Assembly (NCBI RefSeq): GCF_050937815.1
Contig: NZ_JACDIJ010000001.1
Location: forward strand, 372,001 to 436,000
Source: Treponema_C sp050937815
GTDB lineage: Bacteria; Spirochaetota; Spirochaetia; Treponematales; Treponemataceae
Direction: 5' to 3'
Length of the DNA stretch: 64,000 nucleotides
Numbering within the stretch: the first letter of the stretch is position 1; each line of letters starts with the position of its first letter. Under the pieces are notes generated by a model. That model saw nothing but the letters and a program-made list of their open reading frames with translations, did not search any database and had not been told where the DNA came from. Below, in pieces: positions 9,055 through 18,044 of the stretch. The position numbers and the translations under genes are program-made.

Positions 9055-10362
9055 ATGAAAAAAACGGCACTTTTAGCACTTTTTGCAGCGGCTTTTATCC
9101 TTCCGCTGTCGGCAATGGGAGGAGCCGATTCGGGTTCGACCGGTGCTCCGATCGGAGACATTACGGTAAAAGAACCCATCGAAATCGTATGGTGGCATGC
9201 GCTTGAAAATCAATATGCCGATTTTGTTACCAAAATCGTCGATGATTTTAACAAAAGCCAAAATATGATTACCGTAAAGGCGGAATACATCGGTAATTAC
9301 AGCACCGTCAATCAATCCCTTGTCGCAGCCCATGCGGCGGGAACGGGACTGCCGGCCATTACAGTTGCAAACACACCCTATGTCGCCCAATACGGTGCAA
9401 ACGGTCTATGCGAAGATTTAACGCCCTACATTAAAGCTTCGAAATTCGATATTCAGGATTTCGGCGAAGGTATGATTAAAGCGGCCGCATATGAAAACAA
9501 ACAAGTATGTATGCCCTTCCTTATTTCAACCCAGGTTATGTACTACAACAAAAACATGGCCGATGCAATGGGAATTAAAATACCGTCGCAGTTTAAAGAT
9601 ATGAACGAATTTCTTTCAAAAGTATCGAAGGTAAATTCCGACGGAACCACCAAACTGTGGGGAACCATTATTCCGGGCTGGGATCAATGGTATTTTGAAA
9701 CCTTCTTTTTGAACAACGGCGTCAACATTGTCAATAAAGACGGCCTTTCGACCGATTTGGCGGGGAAAAATTCAATTTACACGACAAAAGAAATGGGTAA
9801 GTGGATAAAAAACGGTTATGCATATTTTGCCGTCGGAAAAGACGCTTCGTCAAAAATGCGGCAAAACTTTTTTGAAGGAAACGCATTTTCGGTTATTCAC
9901 ACCAGCAGTTTGTACAATACGTATGTGCAAAAATGCAAAAATTTCGAAGTGGGCATGGCATGGCTCCCCGCATCGAATACGCGCAAACAGGAAATCGGCG
10001 GCAGCGTTCTTTTGATTCCCGCAAAAAATACTCAAGCAACGAAAAATGCGGCATGGCAGTTTCTTGCCTATTTGTGCAGCAAAGAAACGAACATGAAGTG
10101 GGCCGAAGCGACCGGTTATATGCCGACACGAAAATCGGTGCTTGAAACATCCGAAGCTCAGGATTTTTTAAAGCGCAAACCGGCCTTTAAGTGCATTTTC
10201 GATAACTTGGACAATATTCATCCGCGCATTCAGCATAAAAACTGGAACCAGCTGGCTGAAATTTGGAAAAATTATCTTTCGGAATTTTACAACAACAATA
10301 TGGACATCGACGGCAATATCAAAAAAATGGCCGATGAAATCAACGAAGTTCTTGAAGATTAA
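9055..10362 (+). CDS. ABC-transporter substrate-binding protein, UgpB-like
   Basis: 435 residues from the ATG at 9055, chosen because GGAGG lies at 9046-9050; an in-frame start at 9028 has no SD. A signal peptide covers about residues 1-20 and is followed by a Gly/Ser-rich linker; there is no lipobox Cys. The mature part belongs to the family-1 solute-binding proteins (WWHAL near the mature N-terminus; GTGLPAITVANTPYV; YYNK). Permeases and a glycerophosphodiesterase follow, which points to glycerol-3-phosphate or glycerophosphodiester uptake rather than a sugar. The ATPase subunit is not encoded here, so a shared ATPase elsewhere is likely. Confidence 0.85.
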   Translation: MKKTALLALFAAAFILPLSAMGGADSGSTGAPIGDITVKEPIEIVWWHALENQYADFVTKIVDDFNKSQNMITVKAEYIGNYSTVNQSLVAAHAAGTGLPAITVANTPYVAQYGANGLCEDLTPYIKASKFDIQDFGEGMIKAAAYENKQVCMPFLISTQVMYYNKNMADAMGIKIPSQFKDMNEFLSKVSKVNSDGTTKLWGTIIPGWDQWYFETFFLNNGVNIVNKDGLSTDLAGKNSIYTTKEMGKWIKNGYAYFAVGKDASSKMRQNFFEGNAFSVIHTSSLYNTYVQKCKNFEVGMAWLPASNTRKQEIGGSVLLIPAKNTQATKNAAWQFLAYLCSKETNMKWAEATGYMPTRKSVLETSEAQDFLKRKPAFKCIFDNLDNIHPRIQHKNWNQLAEIWKNYLSEFYNNNMDIDGNIKKMADEINEVLED

Positions 10363-10382
10363 ATTTTAAAAATCAAAAGCAA

Positions 10383-10416
10383 AAAAAGGCGGTATGGCAA
10401 ATGCCGCCGCCTTTTT
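10383..10416 (+). terminator. Attenuating terminator between binding protein and permease
   Basis: AAAAAGGCGG at 10383-10392 pairs with CCGCCTTTTT at 10407-10416; the loop holds a second short stem (GGCA/TGCC). T-rich sequence follows. Such a hairpin behind a binding-protein gene usually lets that gene be expressed more than the permeases. Confidence 0.75.
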
Positions 10417-10438
10417 GTTTTTATCATTAGGAGCTCAT

Positions 10439-11344
10439 ATGAAGGGTATAGGAATTCCCCCGAGAACAAAGGACCGTTTGCAGGATTTTTTATGTACGGT
10501 TCCCGCACTTATACTAATACTTGTCTTTACCTATTATCCTATAGCAAAGCTTATACAAATCAGTTTTACCAATTGGAATTTGTTAAACGATAATTATCAA
10601 TATGTGGGATTTAAAAACTGGAAATGGCTGTTTACCGGTTCCGGTACGCGCTATCTTTTGAATTCGCTGCGCGCCACCTTTGTGTTTTCGGCAGGTTCGC
10701 TTTTTATAACAATCGTCGGCGGTCTTATACTTGCGCTTATATTCAATACGATGAAAAAGGGATTTTCCGTAATGCGCGCGGTTGTGTTTATGCCGAAATA
10801 CGTTGCAATGAGTTCGGCTGCCGTCGTTTTTTTATGGATTCTCGATTCCGATTACGGCGTACTTAATTATATTATTTCACGGATCGGTATGCAGCCGGTA
10901 GACTGGCTGGGCAAACGGGGCACGGCAATGCTTTCTGTCCTTATGCTGACCGGCTGGCGCGATATCGGCTACGGAATGATTGTATATCTTGCCTCGATGC
11001 GCAGCATTCCGAAAGATTATTACGAAGCGGCGGCTATCGACGGGGCAACCTATTGGCAGCGTTTGTTCAGAATCACGCTTCCGATGCTCAGCCCTACCAC
11101 CTTGTTTTTATTCGTAACTCAATTTATCGCATCGATGAAGGTTTTCCAAAGTATCGATATAATGACGGCGGGAGGACCTTACCGCTCCACCGAAGTATTT
11201 GTATATAAAATTTATCAGTACGCTATGGAAGATTTCCGCATGGACCGGGCTGCGGTTATGGCCTTAGCCTTTTTTATCCTGCTTCTTGTGATTACCGTAT
11301 CGACGCTTAAATTTTCAGACCGGCGCGTCAATTACGATATGTAG
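10439..11344 (+). CDS. ABC-transporter permease, UgpA/MalF type
   Basis: 301 residues from the ATG at 10439, which follows TAGGAG with a short spacer; the longer frame from 10394 would start inside the terminator hairpin. Six membrane spans are apparent, and the cytoplasmic EAA loop reads YYEAAAIDGATYWQRLFRITLPML, the contact site for the ATPase. It follows the binding-protein gene and is followed by the second permease gene after eight bases. Confidence 0.9.
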   Translation: MKGIGIPPRTKDRLQDFLCTVPALILILVFTYYPIAKLIQISFTNWNLLNDNYQYVGFKNWKWLFTGSGTRYLLNSLRATFVFSAGSLFITIVGGLILALIFNTMKKGFSVMRAVVFMPKYVAMSSAAVVFLWILDSDYGVLNYIISRIGMQPVDWLGKRGTAMLSVLMLTGWRDIGYGMIVYLASMRSIPKDYYEAAAIDGATYWQRLFRITLPMLSPTTLFLFVTQFIASMKVFQSIDIMTAGGPYRSTEVFVYKIYQYAMEDFRMDRAAVMALAFFILLLVITVSTLKFSDRRVNYDM

Positions 11345-11352
11345 GAGTATAT

Positions 11353-12228
11353 ATGAAAGATCAATTTCAAAGCAAAAGTTTAAACAGCGACAGTATTCGT
11401 AAAAGCTTCTATATTTCGATATTTCAATGGGCGCTTGCAATTGTCGTAACTGTTATTGCATTTTATCCTATATATTGGATGCTGATTTCATCGGTAAAAA
11501 GCCAGAATGAAATATTGATGCTCCAGCCGACTTTTTGGCCGAAAGAATTCCATTTTGAAAATTATGCGGCGGTTTTACGCAAGGGAAATTTTCCCAAATA
11601 TTACTTTAATACAATCGTTATGACCTTCGGTATTTTAATAAGCCAAATTGTAACGGGTGTTTTTGCCGCATACGGTTTTGCAAAAGGCAGATTCCGCTAC
11701 CGCGATAAAATATTTTTGCTGGTACTCGGTGCGCTTATGATTCCGATTCAAGTTACCTTTATTCCGCTGTACATAATGTTTGCCCGTGCAGGCTTTACCG
11801 ACACCTTTGCCGGTTTGATTTTACCGTCGGCGGTAAGCCCCTACTATATTTTTATGCTGCGCCAAACGTTTATGTCCATAGACGACAGTTATATAGATGC
11901 GGCAAAAATAGACGGACTGGGTAAGGTCGGCATTATTACAAAGATTTTAACGCCTATGTGCAGTTCTACCCTTTTTACGATAACCCTTGTAACGTTTACG
12001 GCAGGCTGGAACAGTTACTTTTGGCCTAAAATTATCGCCAAAGACGAAAGCAGGCGCGTACTTACGGTCGGTCTTGCAAAACTGCGCGATACCTTTGCAG
12101 GACAAGGAACCATGAACAATCACGAAATTATGGCGGGAGCCGTTCTTGCGATTATTCCCGTTGTCGTTTTATTTTTTGTGTTCCAAAAATACATGCTTTC
12201 CGGTTACAGTAAAGCCGCTATGAAATAA
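11353..12228 (+). CDS. ABC-transporter permease, UgpE/MalG type
   Basis: 291 residues with six likely membrane spans. The EAA loop is YIDAAKIDGLGKVGIITKILTPM. SD TAGGAG lies nine bases before the ATG at 11353. Together with the preceding permease it would form the membrane channel of the importer. The glycerophosphodiesterase gene follows after 13 bases. Confidence 0.9.
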   Translation: MKDQFQSKSLNSDSIRKSFYISIFQWALAIVVTVIAFYPIYWMLISSVKSQNEILMLQPTFWPKEFHFENYAAVLRKGNFPKYYFNTIVMTFGILISQIVTGVFAAYGFAKGRFRYRDKIFLLVLGALMIPIQVTFIPLYIMFARAGFTDTFAGLILPSAVSPYYIFMLRQTFMSIDDSYIDAAKIDGLGKVGIITKILTPMCSSTLFTITLVTFTAGWNSYFWPKIIAKDESRRVLTVGLAKLRDTFAGQGTMNNHEIMAGAVLAIIPVVVLFFVFQKYMLSGYSKAAMK

Positions 12229-12241
12229 AAGGAAAATTACT

Positions 12242-12970
12242 ATGAATGTTATTGCACACCGCGGATACAGCGGATGCTATCCCGAAAATACGATGCTTGC
12301 CTTTCGTAAAGCCGTCGAAGCCGGCTGCGACGGAATCGAGTTGGACGTACAGCTTACAAAAGACGGGAAGGTTGTTATCATTCACGATGAAACGGTAGAC
12401 CGCACAACCGACGGAACGGGAAACGTGCGGGATAAAACCCTTGCAGATTTGCGTACGCTTAACGCAGCCCATACATGGGGCACTACCTTTCCTAAAGAAC
12501 CGATACCTTCATTTGAAGAATACTGCGAATGGGCGGCAACGGTGCCGATAACGACCAATATCGAATTAAAAACCGGTGTCGTCTATTATGAAGATATCGA
12601 AAAAAAAACAATCGATATTATTACCAAATACAATCTTATTGATAGGGTATTGTTTTCTTCATTCAATCACTGTACGCTCATCAGTGCAAAAAAAATCGCC
12701 CCGTCGATTCCGGTCGGCGCCCTTGTCGGCGAAAAAGGTTTGGTTAATGCCGGTTATTATTGTAAAAAATACGGCTTCGACTTTTATCATCCGTCATATA
12801 AAACGTTAAACGAAGCGGCCGTTGCCGAACTGGAAAAATTCGGTATCGGGTTTAACGTGTGGACTATAAACGATATGGCGGAACTTGAAAAAATGTACGC
12901 ATGGAAGGCTTCCGGCCTTATAACCAATTATCCGGCTGTATGCCGCGCGTATCTTAAAGGAAAAGTTTAA
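12242..12970 (+). CDS. ugpQ: Glycerophosphodiester phosphodiesterase (cytoplasmic UgpQ type)
   Basis: 242 residues beginning at once with the catalytic motif: IAHRGYSGCYPENT at 4-17, then GIELDVQLTKDG and HDETVDRTTDGTG. These hold the two catalytic His residues and the metal-binding Glu/Asp of the GDPD family, which splits glycerophosphodiesters into glycerol-3-phosphate and an alcohol. No signal peptide, so the substrate is cut in the cytoplasm after import, as for E. coli UgpQ. Last gene of the operon; the repeat array starts at its stop codon. Confidence 0.93.
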   Translation: MNVIAHRGYSGCYPENTMLAFRKAVEAGCDGIELDVQLTKDGKVVIIHDETVDRTTDGTGNVRDKTLADLRTLNAAHTWGTTFPKEPIPSFEEYCEWAATVPITTNIELKTGVVYYEDIEKKTIDIITKYNLIDRVLFSSFNHCTLISAKKIAPSIPVGALVGEKGLVNAGYYCKKYGFDFYHPSYKTLNEAAVAELEKFGIGFNVWTINDMAELEKMYAWKASGLITNYPAVCRAYLKGKV

Positions 12971-13487
12971 AGTGAGCGTCTAAAATAGCGCCGCTCACTT
13001 TAATTTGAGTTTTGCCTTTCAACATTGCGAAGGGCAAAACTCCTTTATTTTTTGTGCTTTTTCTCGCTTGCTTACGCTGCGAAAGCACGAATAAAACAGC
13101 TTCCAAAGTTGACACTTTGTTCTGCTGTTTTATTTTAAGGAGGTTTAAAGTGTGCGTCTAAAATAGCGCCGCTCACTTTAATTTGAGTTTTGCCTCTTTT
13201 TGTGGCGGCAAAACTCCTTTATTTTTTGTGCTTTCTCGCTTGCTTACGCTGCGAAAGCACGAATAAAACAGCTTCCAAAGTTGACACTTTGTTCTGCTGT
13301 TTTATTTTAAGGAGGTTTAAAGTGTGCGTCTAAAATAGCGCCGCTCACTTTAATTTGAGTTTTGCCTCTTTTTGTGGCGGCAAAACTCCCAGTATTTACT
13401 GCCGTTTTTTACTGCGTTGCAAAACGGCGTAATTGAACAATTTTCGGAAATCGACATTTCCTCAATTGTTCAATTTTAAGGAGGTTT
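12965..13487 (+). repeat. Three tandem hairpin-rich repeat units with SD and mini-ORF
   Basis: Units begin at 12965, 13143 and 13315 (periods 178 and 172). Each has stem A (12967-12978/12992-13003 in unit 1; 13-base loop starting TCTAAAATAG), stem B (GAGTTTTGCC/GGCAAAACTC, 13007-13016/13033-13042), stem C (13054-13060/13082-13088) and stem D (13090-13100/13124-13134 with an inner CAAAGT-TGAC-ACTTTG), then TTTTAAGGAGGTTTAAA. Units 2 and 3 thus open with an SD and GTG-TGC-GTC-TAA. In unit 3, stems C and D have other sequences (13401-13408/13421-13428 and 13431-13442/13464-13475) but the same layout, and its SD serves the real gene at 13490. No other gene is seen in this stretch. Confidence 0.85.
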
Positions 13488-13489
13488 AA

Positions 13490-14470
13490 ATGAAAAGAAT
13501 TATTACTTGTGCCGCCCTGATTGCCGCGATTTTATGTTTTACGATTTTTTCCGGCTGTAAAACGCCGCAAACGCTTTCGTCAAAATCTGCGGTAACGCGG
13601 GAAAAAGTAAGCGAAGCCGGAAACGGCAAACTTGTATTGTATTTTATCGATTTGGATGTTCCTAAAGACAGTAAAGATAAAAGCGGCGACAGTACCCTCG
13701 TTGTTTCGCCGGACGGAAAAATAATGCTTATCGATTGCGGTCATCCCGATGCGGGAAAAGACGTTATAAAAACCTTAGACGCGCTCGGAATAACAAAAAT
13801 CGATATGTTTGTTATGTCGCACCCGCATATCGACCATCTCGGCGCTTTTCCGCTGGTTGCAAGCCGCTTTCCTATCGGGCTGGTATACCGCTCCCGCTTG
13901 GAATACGACACGCAGTATATGAGAGCCTTTGAAGAAGCGGTTAAAAACCGCCGAATTCCGGTTGAATATCTTGAAGAAGGCGACAGCTTTTTATTCGGCG
14001 ATAAGGTAAAAGTCGAAGTATTCGGACCGGAACACGAAATCGTGTATCCCAAAAATTATCCTTCAAATTCGACACAATTCGTCAACGATAATTCGGTTAC
14101 AATGATGCTTATATACGGTGAATCGAAGGCGCTTTTCGGCGGCGATTTGTACAGAAGCGGCGAAACGGTAATACTCGATAAATATAAAGACCGTTTAAAA
14201 TGCGATGTCGCAAAAGTAAACCACCACGCCCTCAGTACCAGCAGCAAACGAGGCTGGATTAAAGCAACCCGCCCGCAAATAGCCGTTGCAATGAACGATG
14301 TGCTGGGAAGCATGGATGTTGTAAACGATTATGTAAAAAACGGCGCGCGTTTTTATCACACACTGTATAACGGTTCGGTAAAAATAGAACTGGACGATAA
14401 ATGCAACATCGTCACGGTAACGGCGGAAAAAGAAAGCTGGATAGAAAAACTGCCCGAAAAAGCAAAATAG
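13490..14470 (+). CDS. Metallo-beta-lactamase-fold lipoprotein (ComEC C-terminal-domain-like)
   Basis: 326 residues. A lipoprotein signal peptide ends in the lipobox FSGC with Cys23. The following domain has the metal site HPHIDH (His111, His113, Asp115, His116), then GGDLY and KVNHHAL, as in the hydrolase domain attached to ComEC DNA-uptake channels and in stand-alone relatives. No channel domain is present. The start is fixed by AAGGAGG at 13478-13484. The leader is the third unit of the repeat array, so expression may depend on those hairpins. Substrate unknown; a nuclease or phosphodiesterase role at the cell envelope is possible. Confidence 0.8.
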   Translation: MKRIITCAALIAAILCFTIFSGCKTPQTLSSKSAVTREKVSEAGNGKLVLYFIDLDVPKDSKDKSGDSTLVVSPDGKIMLIDCGHPDAGKDVIKTLDALGITKIDMFVMSHPHIDHLGAFPLVASRFPIGLVYRSRLEYDTQYMRAFEEAVKNRRIPVEYLEEGDSFLFGDKVKVEVFGPEHEIVYPKNYPSNSTQFVNDNSVTMMLIYGESKALFGGDLYRSGETVILDKYKDRLKCDVAKVNHHALSTSSKRGWIKATRPQIAVAMNDVLGSMDVVNDYVKNGARFYHTLYNGSVKIELDDKCNIVTVTAEKESWIEKLPEKAK

Positions 14471-14547
14471 GCTAAGCGCAATACGGTGTCCGCAATGATA
14501 AAGCGGGCACTTTCGCGCAAGCGCTTCCCCCGCAGGTGTTTTTCCGC

Positions 14548-14553
14548 TATACT
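14548..14553 (+). promoter_or_regulatory. -10 box just ahead of the M18 peptidase start
   Basis: TATACT ends six bases before the ATG at 14560 with no SD between; the arrangement matches the CCA-adding enzyme gene. The -35 region is weak. Probable leaderless mRNA. Confidence 0.4.
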
Positions 14554-14559
14554 GAACAT

Positions 14560-15855
14560 ATGAAACAGGCACAACAATTACTCGATTTTATCGATAAAAG
14601 CCCCTCTGTTTTCCATGCAATGCATAATGCGGCGGCTCTTTTGGAAGCGCAGGGGTTTACACGGTTAAAAAGAAGCGACGACTTTATTTTGCATAAGGGC
14701 CAAGCGTATTATACCGATTATAACGGCAGCGCCCTTATTGCATGGCGTATGAGCCGAGGCGGCGGTATTGAAAACGGTTTTAGAATTATCGCAAGTCACG
14801 GCGATTCTCCCGGATTTAAGATAAAACCGCAGCCCGAAATACATACGCACAATTATCTAACATTGAATACGGAAGTGTACGGCGGCCCTATTTTATCGAC
14901 ATGGTTTGACCGTCCGCTTTCCGCAGCCGGGCGCATCGTTTTAAACGGCGCCTCTCCATTCAAACCCGAAGTAAAGCTCATCGATTTTGAAAAACCGATT
15001 TTTACGATTCCCAACCTTGCCATTCATATGAACCGCGAAGTAAACGAGGGTGTTTCTTACAACAGGCAAAAAGATACCCTGCCCCTGTGCGCCCTTGTGC
15101 CGCCTGAAAGCAAAACCGAAAACTTTTTAATAAAACGTATCGCCGAAAAACTGGGCGTTACAGCGGATGCGGTTTCGGACTTCGATTTATATCTTTATTG
15201 TACGCAAAAAGGCTGTTTTACGGGCGCACAGGATGAGTTTTTTTCCGCAGGCAAAATCGACAACCTCGGTATGCTCTACCCTTCTATCGAAGCCCTCGCC
15301 CGCTCAAAGCCGGCCGACTTTATACAAGCGGCCGTAATTTTCGACAACGAAGAAGTAGGCTCCGCAAGCGCACAGGGAGCCGACAGTCCGTTTTTTCGCG
15401 ATACCCTTCAGCGAATAGCCGCTGCCGTATGCACGGAGCGGATTTTCGAGCGTTTACAGCAAGCTTTGTCGCAATCGTTTTTAATTTCCGCAGATCAAGC
15501 CCACGCATTCCATCCGAATTACCCTGAAAAAAACGATATTACAAACTTTCCGCTTATAAACGGAGGGCCGGTTATAAAAAGCGCGGCTTCTATGAGTTAT
15601 ACATCGGATGCCGTTTCTTCGGCCGTGTTTAAAAACCTGTGCCGCAGTGCAGGCGTTCCCTTTCAAACCTTTGTAAACCGTTCGGACATAAAGGGCGGCT
15701 CCACAATAGGGCCGGTTTCAAGCGCCCACGTGCATATACAAACCGTCGACATCGGGAATCCTCTTTTAGCTATGCATTCGGTACGTGAACTTGCCGGCAG
15801 CGAAGATCAGGAATCGATTTTCAAAGTATTTGAAGCATTTTATAGGGGTGTATAA
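14560..15855 (+). CDS. apeB: M18-family aminopeptidase
   Basis: 431 residues from the ATG at 14560; a GTG at 14536 would add eight residues but overlap the -10 box. Metal-binding and catalytic motifs of M18 enzymes are present: SHGDSPGFK near residue 85, FDNEEVGSASAQGAD near 260 and SSAHVHIQT near the end. The family removes N-terminal acidic or neutral residues from peptides and forms large cytoplasmic tetrahedral complexes. It appears monocistronic and is convergent with the flagellar operon. Confidence 0.92.
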   Translation: MKQAQQLLDFIDKSPSVFHAMHNAAALLEAQGFTRLKRSDDFILHKGQAYYTDYNGSALIAWRMSRGGGIENGFRIIASHGDSPGFKIKPQPEIHTHNYLTLNTEVYGGPILSTWFDRPLSAAGRIVLNGASPFKPEVKLIDFEKPIFTIPNLAIHMNREVNEGVSYNRQKDTLPLCALVPPESKTENFLIKRIAEKLGVTADAVSDFDLYLYCTQKGCFTGAQDEFFSAGKIDNLGMLYPSIEALARSKPADFIQAAVIFDNEEVGSASAQGADSPFFRDTLQRIAAAVCTERIFERLQQALSQSFLISADQAHAFHPNYPEKNDITNFPLINGGPVIKSAASMSYTSDAVSSAVFKNLCRSAGVPFQTFVNRSDIKGGSTIGPVSSAHVHIQTVDIGNPLLAMHSVRELAGSEDQESIFKVFEAFYRGV

Positions 15856-15902
15856 ATTCAAAAAAGCCTTTTTAAAGGATAAAACTTCGTCAATACGCCG
15901 GT

Positions 15903-16346
15903 CTAGTTTTGCGACAACTGCATATACACTTGATCGGCTAAACCGAAGCCGGCATTTTTAGTCATCGTAACTGCAAGTTCGTCGTAAAACATATCTTCGT
16001 ACATTTTTTGCGCATAACTTGCTTTTTCGCCTGCAAAAGAGGCGCCCGTTAAAGAGCCGCGCATCGAAGAAAGCATGATTTTTATAATATAGGATTCAAG
16101 TTCAAGCGATTTTTCGTACAAAAGGCTTGTTTTATCTATTTTTTTTTGAGCGGAAGAAGCCGACGCCGAATTTGCGGCCGCCCCGGAAGGAAGGGCGGTT
16201 TTATCGGCAGCATTTGTAAAGCTGTTTTTAAAATCGGAAACATAATCGCCGTTTATTTTATAGTCAAGGCGTTTTTGTATGTTTTGAGCCGCCTCTATAT
16301 CGCGCGCGCCGCCGTAACGCATCATAGCACCGTTTATTATGTCCAT
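15903..16346 (-). CDS. flgJ: Flagellar rod-binding protein, FlgJ N-domain type
   Basis: 147 residues. Residues about 75-147 match the rod-binding domain of FlgJ (LESYIIKIMLSSMRGS, then KMYEDMFYDELAVTM near the end). The muramidase half of enterobacterial FlgJ is missing, as is usual in spirochaetes, so this protein would act only as a rod cap or scaffold in the periplasm. SD GGGGTAGGGGA precedes the ATG at 16346. Third gene of the flgF-flgG-flgJ operon. Confidence 0.85.
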   Translation of the reverse strand: MDIINGAMMRYGGARDIEAAQNIQKRLDYKINGDYVSDFKNSFTNAADKTALPSGAAANSASASSAQKKIDKTSLLYEKSLELESYIIKIMLSSMRGSLTGASFAGEKASYAQKMYEDMFYDELAVTMTKNAGFGLADQVYMQLSQN

Positions 16347-16385
16347 TCCCCTACCCCTTTATGGTTATTTACCGTTTGACGGTAT

Positions 16386-17180
16386 TTACCGCTTTAAGCC
16401 GGCGGCCGTTGCAAGCATCGAATCGCTTGTTTGGATTGCCTTGGAGTTAAACTCGTAGGCGCGCTGTGCGACAATCATTTGCACCAATTCGTTTACAACC
16501 GAAACGTTCGACATTTCCAAAAACTTGTGGATGGTTTTTCCGAATCCGTCAAATCCGGGGCGGCCGGGAATCGCCTCTCCGGAAGCGTTTGTAACGATAA
16601 AAAGGTTGTCCCCTTCGGCTTGCAAACCCACAGGGTTCGGAAAGCGGTATAACTCCAACTGGCCTATATCGAGCGGATCGTCGCTTCCGGCAACCTTAAC
16701 GCTAACCCTGCCCGTTTTGGTAATGTTCAGCGTTTCGATAATAAAATTTTCGGGCATAATGATTTCGGGCATTACGCGAAGCCCGTTATTCGTTACCAGC
16801 TGTCCGGTCGAATCGACTTTAAAAGAACCGTCTCTTGTGTAAGCGTAGCTTCCGTCATACTGCTGAACGCGGAAAAAACCTTCGCCCATAATGGCCACAT
16901 CGCTTATGTTTTCGGTATTTTGCAAAGAACCCTGATTAAACATGCGCTGGGTTGCGCCCAAACGTACACCGTTTCCCATTTGAATACCGACAGGCGTTAC
17001 CGTATCTTCGGTTGCAGGCGTTCCTGCAAGCTTTAAGTTTTGATATACCAAATCTTCAAACTCGGCGCGTTTCTTTTTAAAGCCTGTCGTATTGACGTTT
17101 GCAAGGTTGTTTGAAATCGTGTCTATCTGTAATTGCTGACCGTTCATGCCGGTGGCCGCACTCCATAAACTTCGTACCAT
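16386..17180 (-). CDS. flgG: Flagellar distal rod protein FlgG
   Basis: 264 residues, the usual length. The N-terminal rod signature reads SAATGMNGQQLQIDTISNNL with ANVNTTGFKKKRAEFEDL after it, and the C-terminus has VNELVQMIVAQRAYEFNSK, typical of axial proteins. The central part is the FlgG D1/D2 region. Exported by the flagellar type III apparatus to form the distal rod. It lies 45 bases downstream of flgF. Confidence 0.96.
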   Translation of the reverse strand: MVRSLWSAATGMNGQQLQIDTISNNLANVNTTGFKKKRAEFEDLVYQNLKLAGTPATEDTVTPVGIQMGNGVRLGATQRMFNQGSLQNTENISDVAIMGEGFFRVQQYDGSYAYTRDGSFKVDSTGQLVTNNGLRVMPEIIMPENFIIETLNITKTGRVSVKVAGSDDPLDIGQLELYRFPNPVGLQAEGDNLFIVTNASGEAIPGRPGFDGFGKTIHKFLEMSNVSVVNELVQMIVAQRAYEFNSKAIQTSDSMLATAAGLKR

Positions 17181-17225
17181 ATCAGCCCCTTTTATCCTTT
17201 AACTGTCCGTTAATATCCTGTCACA

Positions 17226-18026
17226 TTACCCGCGAAGTGAAGCGGTTTTGCTCCACAACACGCTCATCATAGTATCACCGGCTTGTATTGTTTTTTGATT
17301 GGCTTCATAAGCGCGGTTTACTTCAATCATTTGAACCATTTCGTTTACAACATTTACATTTGAAGTTTCGACAAACCCCTGTAAAAAAGCGGGACGTTCT
17401 TCGCCTTCCGCTATATAGGCGGGACCCGAAATATCCGTTTCGGCATATAAACTCGAACCTTGTTTTTTCAAATAACGTTCGTTTTCGAAGCGGACGGTTT
17501 TAAAACGCTCTATTTCGCGCATATCTTCGGAATCGTATATAATGCCGTCCTTATCGATAAAAAATTCGGTATCCGCAACATAAATCGGGCCTTTTTCGCC
17601 TAATACGGGATAACCGTCCTTCGTTTCAAGCAAGCCCTCTTTACCTATCATAAAGTTGCCGTTGCGCGTATAGCGTTCTCCTCCAGGAGTTTGCACGGTA
17701 AAAAAGCCTGCTGCCGAAAAAGCGACATCCGTTTTGCTGCCGGTTTCTTTATACGAACCTTGTGAAAAATCGGTAAACGATTCGTTCGTTTCGACGCCGA
17801 GGCTCATTTTACCGATAATGGGTGCGGCATCGGCGGATCCGAGTGAAATTTTATACACTCCGTCATCGTTCGTGCGCCGAATGAGCAATTCGGAAAAATT
17901 CTTACTGACCGCAGTATCTCTTTTAAATCCGGTCGTATCCACATTCGCCAAATTATTCGCAATGACGTTCAAACGGTTTTGCTGTGCATTCATACCGCTC
18001 GAACCGATATACCATCCTCTAATCAT
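17226..18026 (-). CDS. flgF: Flagellar proximal rod protein FlgF (FlgG paralogue)
   Basis: 266 residues with the same axial-protein ends as FlgG: GSSGMNAQQNRLNVIANNL near the N-terminus and VNEMVQMIEVNRAYEANQK near the C-terminus. It differs from FlgG in the middle and stands first in the operon, as the FlgF-type gene does in treponemes. Directly upstream is a sigma-28-like promoter; SD AGAGG lies six bases before the ATG at 18026. Confidence 0.9.
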   Translation of the reverse strand: MIRGWYIGSSGMNAQQNRLNVIANNLANVDTTGFKRDTAVSKNFSELLIRRTNDDGVYKISLGSADAAPIIGKMSLGVETNESFTDFSQGSYKETGSKTDVAFSAAGFFTVQTPGGERYTRNGNFMIGKEGLLETKDGYPVLGEKGPIYVADTEFFIDKDGIIYDSEDMREIERFKTVRFENERYLKKQGSSLYAETDISGPAYIAEGEERPAFLQGFVETSNVNVVNEMVQMIEVNRAYEANQKTIQAGDTMMSVLWSKTASLRG

Positions 18027-18044
18027 AGTACCTCTACTGTTATA

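Noticed and set aside
12965..13490. Integron attC sites or a CRISPR array
   Set aside because: GCGTCTAA recalls attC, but no RYYYAAC...GTTRRRY pair in the right order is present and no integrase or cassette ORFs are seen. Three repeats of 172-178 bases without unique spacers do not fit CRISPR.
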